Made by a program: the position numbers and the translations under genes | Notes under the pieces: model-generated | Databases searched by the model: none | Seen by the model: the letters and a program-made list of their open reading frames with translations, nothing else | What the model was told of the DNA's origin: nothing | Source: Xestospongia bergquistia | Lineage: Eukaryota; Porifera; Demospongiae; Haplosclerida; Petrosiidae | Direction of reading: 5' to 3' | NCBI GenBank assembly: GCA_963965975.1 | Contig: OZ014417.1 | Location: forward strand, 4,321,821-4,385,820 | DNA length: 64,000 bases | Shown: piece after piece, positions 11,029-22,300 of the stretch | Layout of the letters: each line of letters starts with the position of its first letter | Numbering within the stretch: position 1 is the stretch's first letter

Positions 11029-11095
11029 ATGGTAGATGTAACACCAAGAATTATGTGACTATGAAAAGAGGAGACTAATAAATATTAAAAAGAAC
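11029..11095 (+). pseudogene. Decayed extra exon 1 (before copy C)
   Basis: ATGGTAGATG with CDYEKRR-coding sequence, frameshifted after five codons. Counterpart of 5826-5886. Confidence 0.65.
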
Positions 11096-11221
11096 ATATA
11101 TGATGACTATCATTGTTAAAACAATAAATAAATAAATACAAATACATCCAGAGACTGTTATAAAGGAAATAACTACAACACTCTTCTTTTTTTTGATCGC
11201 ACACTCAAACTGATTGAAGTG

Positions 11222-11391
11222 AAGTACCACGAGGTGTCACGTGTAGCAGGATGTCTTGTGATCTTCAATTATAATAACATTCATAGTTGCCTAGATTTGA
11301 ATGCGAGACTGCGAGTTTCCTCCCCTTGTCCAGAAATTCTGGCTAAGTTTACCAGCTAGTCTGAGCTGAGGTGTTCAAAACGGCAGATGTA
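11222..11391 (+). promoter_or_regulatory. Conserved upstream block of copy C with CACGTG E-box
   Basis: Carries the same 27-nt identical stretch around CACGTG (11238-11243) as upstream of copy B and runs to exon 1. As the only open copy has this block, it is the best candidate for the promoter or 5' leader; function inferred. Confidence 0.4.
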
Positions 11392-13745
11392 ATGCAAGAA
11401 TTATGTGACTATGAGAAAAGAAGATTAAGGAACGTTGAAAAGAATATTGAACTCATGAAAACTTTAGGTATAATACTATTGCATGTTCAATAAAAAGTCA
11501 TAATAATTGTGTGTAGGTTTAGATGTTAAGTCCCAAAAGAAGAGTAGAGTTAGAAAAAGGAGAAGGATACGATATAGTAATTGTAGTAATAGTAGCAGTG
11601 ATAGTGGAGATGAATGGACACCTGCTCTAGAGGCTTGTGTGATGAAGAAAAAGCCAAATGATGTTATGAGAGGTAATGAACTTGTCAATAAAATATGGAC
11701 ATCATTCTTTGTGTTTAGATAACCAACTTACAAAAGTCTTGAAGCTGAAAAAACCACAGAAGAAGAAATATTACAAACCTATATATGGGAAGGAGCCTTC
11801 ATTTGAGAGCCTTGATTGCAAGTTGTCTAATAAATTTTCTGAGTTATTTGGAGATGATGACAATGAAGAATATGAAAACTTTGAAGGATTTAATATTGAA
11901 GATGTGTAAGTTAGATTATATCAGTATTGATGATGCTTTTTCTTAATTATAGTGGTGATATACCTCAGTGTGCAGTTAGTGAACGATATCCTAAGAGATT
12001 AAGTCACCAAAAAGAATACAGAGAAGATGAACTATCTGATGAAGATGAATATCTCTGTAAGTTTAGTATCAATATGGTTACTTTTAAAACTTGTATTATT
12101 AGTTTGTGACAACTGTGAGGAAATTCATCATGGTGACTGTCCTGTTCATGGACCTTTATTAACTCTAGATCTTTCTAGTGGTCATGATGAAGCATCTCTA
12201 CAATACACTACTGTATTTGTTCCATTTGAATTAACTGTTAAACCTTCTAAGATACCCAATGCTGGTCTGGGTGTTTTTGCTACAAGGTTTATACCTCGTG
12301 GAGTTAGGTTTGGTCCTTATGAAGGAAGGAGAGTGTTAAAAGAAGAGCTCACTAAAGGAGAAGATACTAGCTACATGTGGGAGGTATTGTAAGAAAATAA
12401 TAAAAAAGTATTAATTAGTTGTATTTATTCAGGTAAAGCATTTTGGAGAGAAGTCATATTATATTGATGGTCGATCAGATAAGCAAAGTAATTGGTTACG
12501 ATTTATTAACTGTGCTCGCAATGTAGATGAACAGAATTTAATAGCTTTTCAGTATCATGGTAACATCTATTATCGCTCATTCAAGCATATCTATCCTGGT
12601 AATGAACTCTATGTATGGTATGGTGAACAATATGCAAGAGAACTTGGGATTACAACTAGCTTTGAAGAAGGTAGGGTAATTCTTTTGGCAGAAATAAAAT
12701 TCACTATTTATTTTTAGATGATTGTCAACTTTATAATTGCAAAAATTGTGGAAGTAATTTTGTTATGAAAGCCAATTTTGATTTGCATCTTCGACATAAT
12801 TCTAATTGTCTTGCTGCTAATCCTCGATGTTTTACTTGTCAAAAATGTCAAGAAAGTTTTTGTGAATTGTATCAGTTACAAGACCACATTCGTAAACACG
12901 AGCAACTTCATTTAAAAGAAATAAATAAAAAAAGGCTCATTTCCAATGATAAACTGCTAGTTGAGAATGTAGATAATATGTGTGATTATTGTGGAAAGAA
13001 ATTTTCTTGTCAATCATCATTGAGGACTCATCTTCGTATACACACTGGTGATAATCCTTACCAATGTCAGTATTGTGGAAAAGGATTTAGTCATAATGGT
13101 AGTCTCCGAAAACATCTTCTTATACACATGGGTGATAAATCTTACCAATGTCAGTACTGTAGAAAAGCATTTAATCGGAATGGTGATCTCCAAAAACATC
13201 TTCGTATACACACTGGTGATAAAACTTGCCAGTGTCAGTACTGTGGAAAAAGATGTAGTAATAAGGGTAATCTCCGCAAACATCTTCGTATACACACTGG
13301 TGATAAACGTTACCAATGTGAGTACTGTGGAAAAGATTTTTATCAGAATATTGATCTCCAAAGACATCTTTGTACACACACTGGTGATAAACCTTACCAA
13401 TGTCAGTACTGTCGAAAACGATTTAGTCGGAATGGTAGTCTCCAAAGACATCTTCGTATACACACTGGTAATAGACCTTACAGATGTCAGTACTGTGGAA
13501 AAGCATTTAGTCAGAATGGTAGTCTCCAAACTCATCTTTGTATTCACACTGGTGATAAACCTTACCAATGTGAGTACTGTGGAAAAGGATTTATTCAGAA
13601 TAGTAATTTTAAAAACCATCTTCGTATCCATACTGGTGATAAACCTTACCAATGTGAGTACTGTGGAAAAGGATTTATTCAGAATAGTAATCTTAAAAAA
13701 CATCTTCGTATCCACACTGGTGATAAACCTTACCAATGTCAGTAG
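11392..13745 (+). CDS. PRDM9-like histone methyltransferase with zinc-finger array, copy C (intact)
   Basis: Seven exons: 11392-11467, 11517-11672, 11719-11905, 11953-12056, 12103-12383, 12433-12670, 12718-13745. All introns are 45-50 nt GT-AG and phases agree, giving 689 codons. Order: N-terminal CDYEKRRLRNVEKN helix; basic KKSRVRKRRR and serine stretch; acidic segment; SSXRD-like YPKRLSHQKEYREDE; EYLFCDNC zinc knuckle; SET with FGPYEGRR, INCARNVDEQN, IYYRSF and VWYGEQY. Tyr276, Tyr341 and Tyr357 of human PRDM9 all have counterparts. Then two divergent fingers and nine array fingers, ended by TAG where the repeat has TAC. Family members trimethylate H3K4/K36 at DNA sites chosen by the array, placing meiotic recombination hotspots; here that role is inference. 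No KRAB box is seen. The ATG of copies B and D is ACG here, so the next in-frame ATG (11392) is used. Only open copy of the cluster. Confidence 0.88.
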
Positions 13746-13800
13746 TGTGGAAAAGGATATAGTGGGAATCTTAGTCTCTAAAGTCATGTTCATGTTCATC
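12960..13800 (+). repeat. 84-bp zinc-finger repeat of copy C
   Basis: Nine fingers plus one decayed finger after the stop. Residues at -1/3/6 run C-S-T, H-S-K, R-D-K, N-N-K, Q-D-R, R-S-R, Q-S-T, Q-N-N, Q-N-K. Unlike copy A, no higher-order repeat is seen; only the last two fingers are near-identical. Confidence 0.88.
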
Positions 13801-14068
13801 TTAAAAATAATTAACTATTTTTTCTAATGACTATTTATTAACACTTCATTAAGTTACTATAGTAACAACACTATGCAAACAATGGACAATACAGATCTAG
13901 AGAAGTCAAAAGTAGTTCCTTGAAAACTAGTTCCAAAATTCCAGAGCACAGTAACAGAATATAGTGTTACTGTAGCTAGTGAAGTAAGTGAAGTCAAGTT
14001 AACACCTTTAACAAGTGGTAGTGGTGTTGTCATGACAACTATTATCATATCTAAAATTTGTTCCACCA

Positions 14069-14208
14069 GATAAAATCTTGCAAACCATTTTTTATCCTAG
14101 GATATAATATTGCTGCAGGATTTTGTCACAAATTTATCTAAAGACAAAAAAAATTTTGACTTGCAATATTTTATCCTAGTATAAAAAATGGTTTGGAATA
14201 CTTTATCC
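14069..14208. repeat. Foldback (inverted) repeat
   Basis: Arms 14069-14113 and 14162-14208 are inverted copies of each other, sharing AAACCATTTTTTAT and TCCTAGGATA-like motifs around a short loop. The counterpart after copy D is 19025-19160. Possibly a small MITE. Confidence 0.7.
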
Positions 14209-14359
14209 CAGGACAATAAATGTCTTGCTATATTTAAGGATATTATGATTATCATTTTGTCTATGTTAGAGGGCTGATAATGCTAGCATATTTTAAAAAA
14301 TGTAATAAACTTTTGAAATTATCTAGAACATTGTACAGAATTTTATTACAGTACTAGTT

Positions 14360-14790
14360 GTCACAAAACCAAAAGGATGATCTTTTTTAATGACTGGTAC
14401 CTCTTCCAAGACTTCCATGAAGGCATCATTATATTACAATTCAGAACATGTACTGTGCTGAATCATCTTTAAATCTTTGATCTCTGGCATCTGACATTTG
14501 CAGTATATTAGTATTTTTACAATGTTGGTGATTTATGGACTTTTGACCTACATGCCAAGAATTTCTTGATTTAAGCAGCTGTACATGTGTAAGTAGTCTA
14601 TCATCATTCGTTGATCAAATGTATATCTACCTGCATCATCTCCCATAGCAATCACTGACACAGAGCAAAGAGACCATAATCAGATGAGCCAACTTGTGAC
14701 TGGCAATATCTATATCCATAAAAATAAAATGAAACTTAGTGAATAAAAACAGATAAGATATATATACCTGAAATTGATTTCTCTATGAGT
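14360..14790 (-). pseudogene. Ulp1/C48-type protease remnant (minus strand)
   Basis: Diverged copy of the remnant at 19375-20030. The minus-strand SSDCGLF-type active-site segment is no longer clean, and the exon with the catalytic His is missing: sequence goes from the shared intron straight to a later part of the unit near 14790. Coding capacity is lost. Confidence 0.6.
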
Positions 14791-14799
14791 GGAATAATA

Positions 14800-15171
14800 A
14801 AGTCACAGGTTGTGATAATGAAGAAGATTGTTATAAAAAACTTTAGATACAGAAACAAGAGGTTGAGATGATACTAAAGGTTGTAATGATAAAGTGATGG
14901 GTGAAGAATTTAGAGATGGAGATAGTAAAGAAGGTGGTAATATAGGAGAAATGACAGGGGATGGTGATATAATAATAGGAAAGTAAATAGATGTGGATGA
15001 ATGAAAGTTATAACTTACTGTGAAAGTATCATTTTGATGAAACTCTAAAGATAAAAGAGAGTCTTCAACATCAGAATCCAGGCCTAATGTGATTTAGAAG
15101 AATTGTCACAGTCAAGTGACATTGAAGCAACAGAATGATTTACCAATTCTAGGGAGATGCTACAAATAAAA
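14800..15171. other. No gene seen
   Basis: Purine-rich sequence partly matching 20165-20300 of the D unit. No recognisable coding content. Confidence 0.5.
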
Positions 15172-15300
15172 CAGTTCAGTTAACTGAAGGTACTACATCA
15201 TTGATAGAGATTGTTGTCACTGCTCAAGATGGTGACTCAACTAAAATTTACACAGTGTCTATACAATGTTTATCATCCAGTGATGTTGGCCTCTCTTAAC
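15172..15300 (+). pseudogene. Cadherin-like beta-sandwich domain fragment (second copy)
   Basis: One frame reads VQLTEGTTSLIEIVVTAQDG then STKIYTVSI, closer to the family pattern (V.A.DG...TYTISV) than the copy at 10217. It ends in a TAA soon after. In this unit the sequence is followed by a partly deleted spacer before the acidic exon. Confidence 0.5.
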
Positions 15301-15699
15301 AAACTGAAATAAAAGAGGACAAAGTCTAAAGACAATAGAATTATTTCAACATGTAGAGGATGACACTCTAAATGAATAAATAAATAAATAAATATCACAA
15401 TAAATGTTACAATGTTACAATTGTATGTAGTCAAAAACATGTAATATATCATGTATATATCTGACACCATATTGTTCTTTTTATTTCTACTTCTATATTT
15501 TTCTCACATTCTCAATAAAGGATTTTCTTTGAGTTGTTAGAGTAAGAAAGTTAGTTACGTATACAATGATTATTAATTTAGTTACAATAATTGTTAAGTT
15601 AGTTACAATAATTGCTAAATATAATAATTATGTTAATCTTACAATAGAGTTGAATGATGTCACTAAACAAAAAATGATTGAAGTCAATTTTATCAAAAT

Positions 15700-16096
15700 A
15701 TTCTTGACAAGAAGAGCAATAGTAAAACTGAAATAAAAGTAAAAACAAAAGAGGACAAACAAAGTATAAAGACAATAGAATTATTCCAAGACATAGAACA
15801 TGAAACTGAAAATGATATTATAAATAATGTAGTGGATAATGAAGAATCTAGAGAATTGTAACCAGATTTATCACCTGAACATGATAACAAACAAACTCAA
15901 GGTGGATCATAGTGATCGTGGTGATCTTCCTAAAAGTGTAGTCAGTGTTGTTGAGGTGAGTCAAGAGGAGAAAAGACGACGTTTGTTTGCTAAAAGAACA
16001 AAATGAAGATACTGCTATGTCTGCTAAAGAAAGATGTCTAGTTCGTAAGAGAGTAAAACTATCACAACCTACCATTTCAACAGATGATCCTCTTAA
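15700..16096 (+). pseudogene. Acidic C-terminal exon of unidentified gene (copy 3, broken)
   Basis: Matches 5318-5666 and 10495-10858, but a TAA interrupts near 15858 and base losses and gains shift the frame after 15890. Confidence 0.55.
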
Positions 16097-16214
16097 CTTG
16101 TAATTAAAAATAATTATTATTACTTTTTTGGTAAGACCAATAAAATTTTAGTGGGCGGGGCTAGTATTTTTAACGGAAATAGTCATGTTCATCAGCTAGC
16201 CTGAGATGTTCAAA

Positions 16215-18790
16215 ATGGCATATGAAACGCAACAATTATGCGAGTATGAGATGAGAAGACTAGAGAGGGTTGAAAAGAATATTGAACTCATGAAAACTAT
16301 AGGTAAAATACTGTATTGCATGGTAAATAAAAAGTCATAAAGATTCTATAGGTTTAGATGTCAAGTCCCAAAAGAAGAGTAGAGTTAGAAAAAAGAGAAG
16401 AAGACAATATAGTAATTGTAGTAATAGTAAAATTGATAGTGGAGATGAATGGATACCTGCTCTAGAGACTTGTGTGACAAAGAAAAAAGCAAAAGACATG
16501 AGAGGTAATAATATATATAAAAATATGGATTTAATTCTTTATGTTTTGTGCCAGTAGTAATACAGTGTAATATAGGAAAACATGTGGTACGTATTTGATG
16601 CAGCTGTAATGTTAGACTATCTCTCTCAATGTTAAGATCACCAAGTCATGAGAGTCTTGAAAAAGCAAAAACAACAGCAGAAGAAATATTACAAACCTTT
16701 AAATTTAAAAGGGAAGGAGGCTTCATTTGAGAGCCTTGATTACAAGTTGTCTAATGAGTTGTTTGAGTTATTTGGAGATGATAATAATGAAGAATATGAA
16801 GACTTTGAAGGGTTTGATATTGAAGATGTGTAAGTTAGATTATATCAGTATTGATGATGTATTTATCTTAATATAGTGGTGATGTACCTCAGTGTCCAGT
16901 TAGTGAACGATATCCAAAGAGATTAATTCACCAAAATGAATACAGAGAAGATGAACTATCTGATGAAGATGAATATCTCTGTAAGTTTAGTATCAATACG
17001 GTTACTTTTAAAACTTGTATATTAGTTTGTGACAACTGTGAGGAATTTCATCATGGTGATTGTCCTGTTCATGGACCCTTACTAACTCTAGATCCTTCTA
17101 GTGGTCATGATGAAGCATCTCTACAATATACTACTGTATTTGTTCCAGCTGAATTAACTGTTAAACCTTCTAAGATAGCCAATGCTGGTCTGGGTGTTTT
17201 TGTTACACAGTTTATACCTCGTGGAGTTAGGTTTGGTCCTTATGAAGGAAGGAGAGTGTTAAGAGAAGAGCTCACTGAAGGAGAAGATACTAGCTACATG
17301 TGGGAGGTACTGTAATAAAATAATAAGAAAGGATTAATTTTTTAAATTATTTAGGTGAAGCATAATAGAGAGAGGTCATATTATATTGATGGTCAATCAG
17401 ATAAGCAATGTAATTGGTTACGATTTATTAACTGTGCTTGCAATGTAGATGAATAAAATTTAATAGCTTTTCATTATCATGGTAACATCTATTATCACTC
17501 ATTCAAGCATATCTATCCTGGTAATGAACTCGTATGTATGGTATGGTAAATAATATGCAAGAGAACTTGGGATCACAACTAGCTTTGAAGAAAGTAGGGT
17601 AATTCTTTTGGCAGAATAAAATTTACTATTTATTGTTAGATGATTGTCAACTTTATAATTGCAAAAATTGTGGAAGTAGTTTTCTTTTGAAAGCCAATTT
17701 TAATTTACATCTTCGACATAATCCTAATTGTCTTGCTGCTAATCCTCAATGTTTTACTTGTCAAAAATGTCAAGAAAATTTTTGTGAATTGTATCAGTTA
17801 CAAGACCACATTCGAAAAAACAAGCAACTTGATGTAAAAGAAATAAATAAAAAAGGGTCATTTCCAATCTAGTTGAGAATGCAGATAACATGTGTGATTA
17901 TTGTGGGAAGAAACTTTCTTGTAAGTCATCATTGAGGACACATCTTCGTATACACACTGATGATAATCCTTACCAATGTCAGTATTGTGGAAAAGTATTT
18001 AGTCATAATGGTAGTCTCCGAAAACATCTTCCTATACACATGGATGATAAATCTTACCAATGTCATTACTGTAGATAAGGATTTAAAAGAAAACATCTTC
18101 ATGTACACACTTGTGATAAAACTTGCCAGTGTCAGTATTGTTGAAAAACATGTAGTAATAAGAGTAATCTCCACAAACATCTTCGTATACACTCTATTGA
18201 TAAACGTTACCAATGTGAGTACTGTGGAAAAGATTTTTATCAAAATATTGATCTTCAAAGACATCTTCGTACACACACTAGTGATAAACCTTACCAATGT
18301 CAGTACTGTGGAAAAGGATTTAGTCAAAGCTGTAATCTACAAACTCACGTTCCTATACACACTGGTGATAAACCTTACCAATGTCACTACTGTGGAAAAA
18401 GATTTAGTCGTAATGATTATCTCCAAGCTCATGTTCATATACACACTGGTGATAAAACTTACCAATGTCAGTACTGTGAAAAAGGATTTAATCAAAGCAG
18501 TAAGCTCCAGAATAATCTTTGTATACACACTGGTGATAAACCTTAGTTACCTTACCAATGTCAGTACTGTGGAAAATGATTTAGTTGTAATGGTAGTCTC
18601 CAAACTCATGTTTTATACACACTGGTGATAGACCTTACCAATGTCAGCACTGTGGAAGTAGATTTTAGTCTCCAAACTCATCTTCATATACACACTGGTG
18701 ATAAACTTTACTAATGTCAGTACTGTGGAAAAGGATTTCATCATAATGGTGGTCTCCAAAGTCCTGTTCGTGTTCATCTTAAAAATAATT
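16215..18790 (+). pseudogene. PRDM9-like gene copy D (broken)
   Basis: Exons 16215-16302 (ATG kept), 16352-16504, 16637-16829, 16877-16980, 17026-17306, 17355-17593 and 17640 onward; intron 2 is 132 nt instead of about 46. The first five exons are open, and the SET N-half reads as in copy C. In the second SET half NCAR has become NCAC and a TAA (17454-17456) follows in DEQN. An extra G near 17531 shifts frame in the VWYG region. The finger exon has a deletion near 17870 and stops at about 18076, 18140, 18545 and 18580. About ten finger units are traceable to 18770. The early exons would still allow a truncated product lacking SET C-half and fingers. Confidence 0.87.
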
Positions 18791-19024
18791 AATTATTTTT
18801 CCTAATCATTAGTCATTATTACTTGATTAAGTTACCATAGCAACAACACTAAACAAAGAATTGAAATGAAAAGTAGTTCCAGGATGACTAGTCTCCAAGT
18901 TCCAGAGCACAGTAACAGAAGACAATGACAATGTAGCTAGTGGAGTGAGTGAAGTCAAGTAACAACTCTAACTAGTGATAGCAGTGTTGACATGACAACT
19001 ATTATCCTAAAATTTGTTCCACCA

Positions 19025-19160
19025 GATAAAATATTGCACACTATTTTTTATCCTAGGATAAAATATTGTGCAGGATTTTGTCACAAAATTTATCAAAAAA
19101 ATTGACTTGCAATATTTATCCTAGTATATAAAAAATGGTTTGCAATATTTTATCCCAGGA
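19025..19160. repeat. Foldback (inverted) repeat, second copy
   Basis: Same element as 14069-14208, with arms carrying TTTTTTATCCTAGGATA and its near complement. Confidence 0.65.
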
Positions 19161-19374
19161 CAATAAATGTTTTGCTATATATATTTCACTCTATAAAAAA
19201 TATAACTTGTTATATATTTCATTCTATAATGATAATATTCTAGGATATCATGATTATCATTTTGTCTAAGTTATAATTAGAGGACTGATAATGCTAGTAT
19301 ATTTTAAAAACTATAATACACTTTTGAAATTAACTAGAACATTGTACAGAAAGTTTAACACACAGTACTAGCTG

Positions 19375-20030
19375 TCACAAACAAAACATATGATCTTCTT
19401 TGATGATCTCTTCCGAGACTTGTATGCAGGTATCATCAATATAGTACCACTCAGAACATGTACTGCGCTGAATAATCTTTAAACCTTTGATCTCTATCAT
19501 CAGACTTTTGCAGTATACGTATATAGGTAATGTTGGTGATTTTATAGATTTTTCGACCAACATACCTTGTAGGAAAATTTAAAAAGTTTCTTTATTTAAG
19601 CAGCTCTGTAAGTAGTCTATCATCATGTTGCTTGAACGTATATCTGCCTGGATCATCTCCCATAGCAATCACTGACACAAACGTCAGAGCAAAGAGACCA
19701 CAATCAGAAGAGCCAACTTGTGACTGGCAATATCTATATCTATAAAGATAAAATGAAACTTAGTGAATAAAAACAGATAAGACATATATACCTGAAATTG
19801 ATTTCTCTATGAGTGGATGGCAAACAAACAATTCAAGAATTTCTCTCTGAAGTGATGAACTCATTGTTGGTGGTAAAGCTGTTGTAAATATCAACAAATC
19901 CAAGGTCACATCCATATGTGGAGATAGTCACCCAATGATTACATCCTGTATGTAACACTTGAACAAATGGAAACCTTTGATTATCTAATACTACAGTTTG
20001 TCCAAGATTGGTATCTTGTAACCATTGCAA
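19375..20030 (-). pseudogene. Ulp1/C48-like cysteine protease with PHD-like tail (broken)
   Basis: Minus strand, exons in order. 20030 to about 19810: FVQVLHTGCNHWVTISTYGC and FVDIYNS, giving the catalytic His and Asp regions. About 19740-19630: CQSQVGSSDCGLFALTF, giving the catalytic Cys. 19563-19375: PIYVYCKS to STCSEWYYIDDTC, a PHD-like zinc-binding tail missing some ligands. This layout is known from transposon-associated Ulp1-like proteins of marine invertebrates. An extra T near 19883 shifts the frame between YNS and the SSSLQREILELF segment, so this copy is broken. No transposase partner was found nearby. Confidence 0.7.
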
Positions 20031-20369
20031 AGAGGAAAAGATATTGCTATAAGTCTTTTTGTGATGAATTCACAATGCTATCATTCAACCACTCCTCAGA
20101 TAATAGAAAATGTTCATTAGCCTTTGATAGTTTCTGCACCCACATAGACACTACTTTTACTGTGTCACAGGTTGTGATAATGAAGAAGGTTGAAAAAAAG
20201 TAGCTAAAGGTACAGAAACTAGAGGTTGAGATGATACTAAAGGTTACAATGATAAAGTGACAGGTGAAGAATTTATTGATGGAAGTGGTAAAGAAGGTGA
20301 TGTTTGCCTCTGTCAACAACTGAAATAAAAGTAAAAAAAAGGAAAGACAAGGTATAAAAAGAATAGACT

Positions 20370-21640
20370 TATAGTACTACATAAACCTGGAAATTATGCT
20401 ACATTATATCACACTTACCACCTATTATATTTTAAGTGACATATGAACATAAAAAGTATTCATAGCACGGTAAATGCATAAAAAACAACAATGTAGTAAA
20501 TGAAATGACAACATTATACTACATAAACTTAGAAATTATACTACATTATATCATACTTACCACCTATTATATTTTAAAGGACACATCAAGATGACAAGTA
20601 TTCATAGCACAGTAAATACATAGAAAAACAACAATTTAGTAAATAAAAAGACAACATTGTACTACATAAACTTAGAAATTATACAACATTATAACACACA
20701 TACCCACTATTATAGTTTAAAGGACACATCAAGATGACAAGTATTCACAGCACAGTAAATGCATAGAAAAATAACAATGTAGTAAATAAAATGACAACAT
20801 TGTACTACATGATCTTAGAAATTATACTACATTATATCACACTTACCACCTATTATATTTTAAAGGATACATCAAGATGACAAGTATTCATAGCACAGTA
20901 AATGCATACAAAAACAACAATGTAGTAAGTAAAATGACAATATTGTACTACATAAACTTAGAAATTGTACTACATCATACCACACTTACCTCCTGTAATA
21001 TTTTAAAGGACACATCAAGATGACAAGTATTCATAGCACAGTAAATGCATACAAAAACAATATTGTAGCAAATAAAATGACAACATTGTACTACATAAAC
21101 TTCGAAATTATACTACATTATATCTCACTTACCAACTATTACATTTCAAAGGACACATCAAGATGACAAGTATTCATAGCAGAGTAAATGCATACGAAAT
21201 GTACAGAAAACAACAATATAGTAAATAAAATGACAACATTGTACTACATTTAACAGGTATTATATTTTAAAGGACACATGAAGATGACAAGTATTCGTAG
21301 TATTGTAAATGTAAAGAAAAACAACAATGTAGTAAATAAAATGACAACATTATACTACATTAACTTAGATATTATACTACATTATATCACACTTAACGTC
21401 TATTTATATTTTAAAGGACACATCAAGATGACAAGTATTTATAGTACCATAAATGTATAGAAAAACAACAATGTAGTAAATAAAATGACAACGTGTAGTA
21501 AATAAACTTAGAAATTATATTACATTATATCACGCTTACCACCTATTATATTTTAAAGAAGACATCAAGGTGACAAATAATTATAATGCCGTAAATGTAT
21601 AGAAAAATAAACCATAAATTAAAGTAGAATAGATAAATTT
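20370..21640. repeat. Satellite array, about 143-bp unit
   Basis: About nine units. Each starts near TACTACATAAACTTAGAAAT and contains CACATCAAGATGACAAGTAT, GTAAATGCATAGAAAAACAA and TAAAATGACAACATTGTACT. Unit starts fall near 20377, 20516, 20659, 20802, 20943, 21089, 21240, 21353 and 21491. Later units have small deletions. No coding content. Confidence 0.88.
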
Positions 21641-22300
21641 AATACATTAAGAGAGTATTGTACTACATTATATCTAGGAATGGGACCAAACAGTCAAGAG
21701 TTCAACTGTTAAGCTAACTAAACGTCTTTTTTTAATTCTTTAAAGAACTGTAAACATTATGATAAAAAGAGCTCAGTGCTTGTGTTTAAACACTAAAAAT
21801 ATGCTAAAAGATGGAAGTTATTATCATTTGAGTAGTGAAAATATGCCTGTTTTTGTTTTCTTTCTTTTAGTTTATTGCATTATTGAACATCGAGTAAACC
21901 TTTTACTTGTGAACATAACTGATCACATGTTTTTACATTAATATGGTCCTGGGTATCAGTAAGGTAATTATTGTATTCCTTAGCCTGATTGCATCATATA
22001 TATATATATATATATATATAAACTAAGGTGCGATCTTGTTGCACTATTCCAATTAGCTGCTTTGAAGTGAGGCACTTGGCAGTATTACTGAATATACTTT
22101 TTCTTGACCTACATATGTGCTAACATTTGACAATGTTAATGTACAAATAAATCATATAAGAAAATCTAGTTATAAACTCATTATAAATGTAGTAATATTA
22201 CAGTATATAAACTGGTTAATTTTAAGTACAATAGTTTGTATGAATATGATGTTTATGATTTGTATTCTCAAAGTTACCATTCATTCATGAAGCTTTAAAA
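21641..22300. other. No gene seen; (TA)n tract at 21993-22020
   Basis: AT-rich sequence with one perfect TA dinucleotide run of about 14 units. Open frames here are short and unconvincing. Confidence 0.5.

Noticed and set aside
13017-13799. Minus and alternative plus frames over copy C's fingers
   Set aside because: Same cause: repeat of 84 bp keeps all frames open. Only the C2H2 frame joins to the SET exons.
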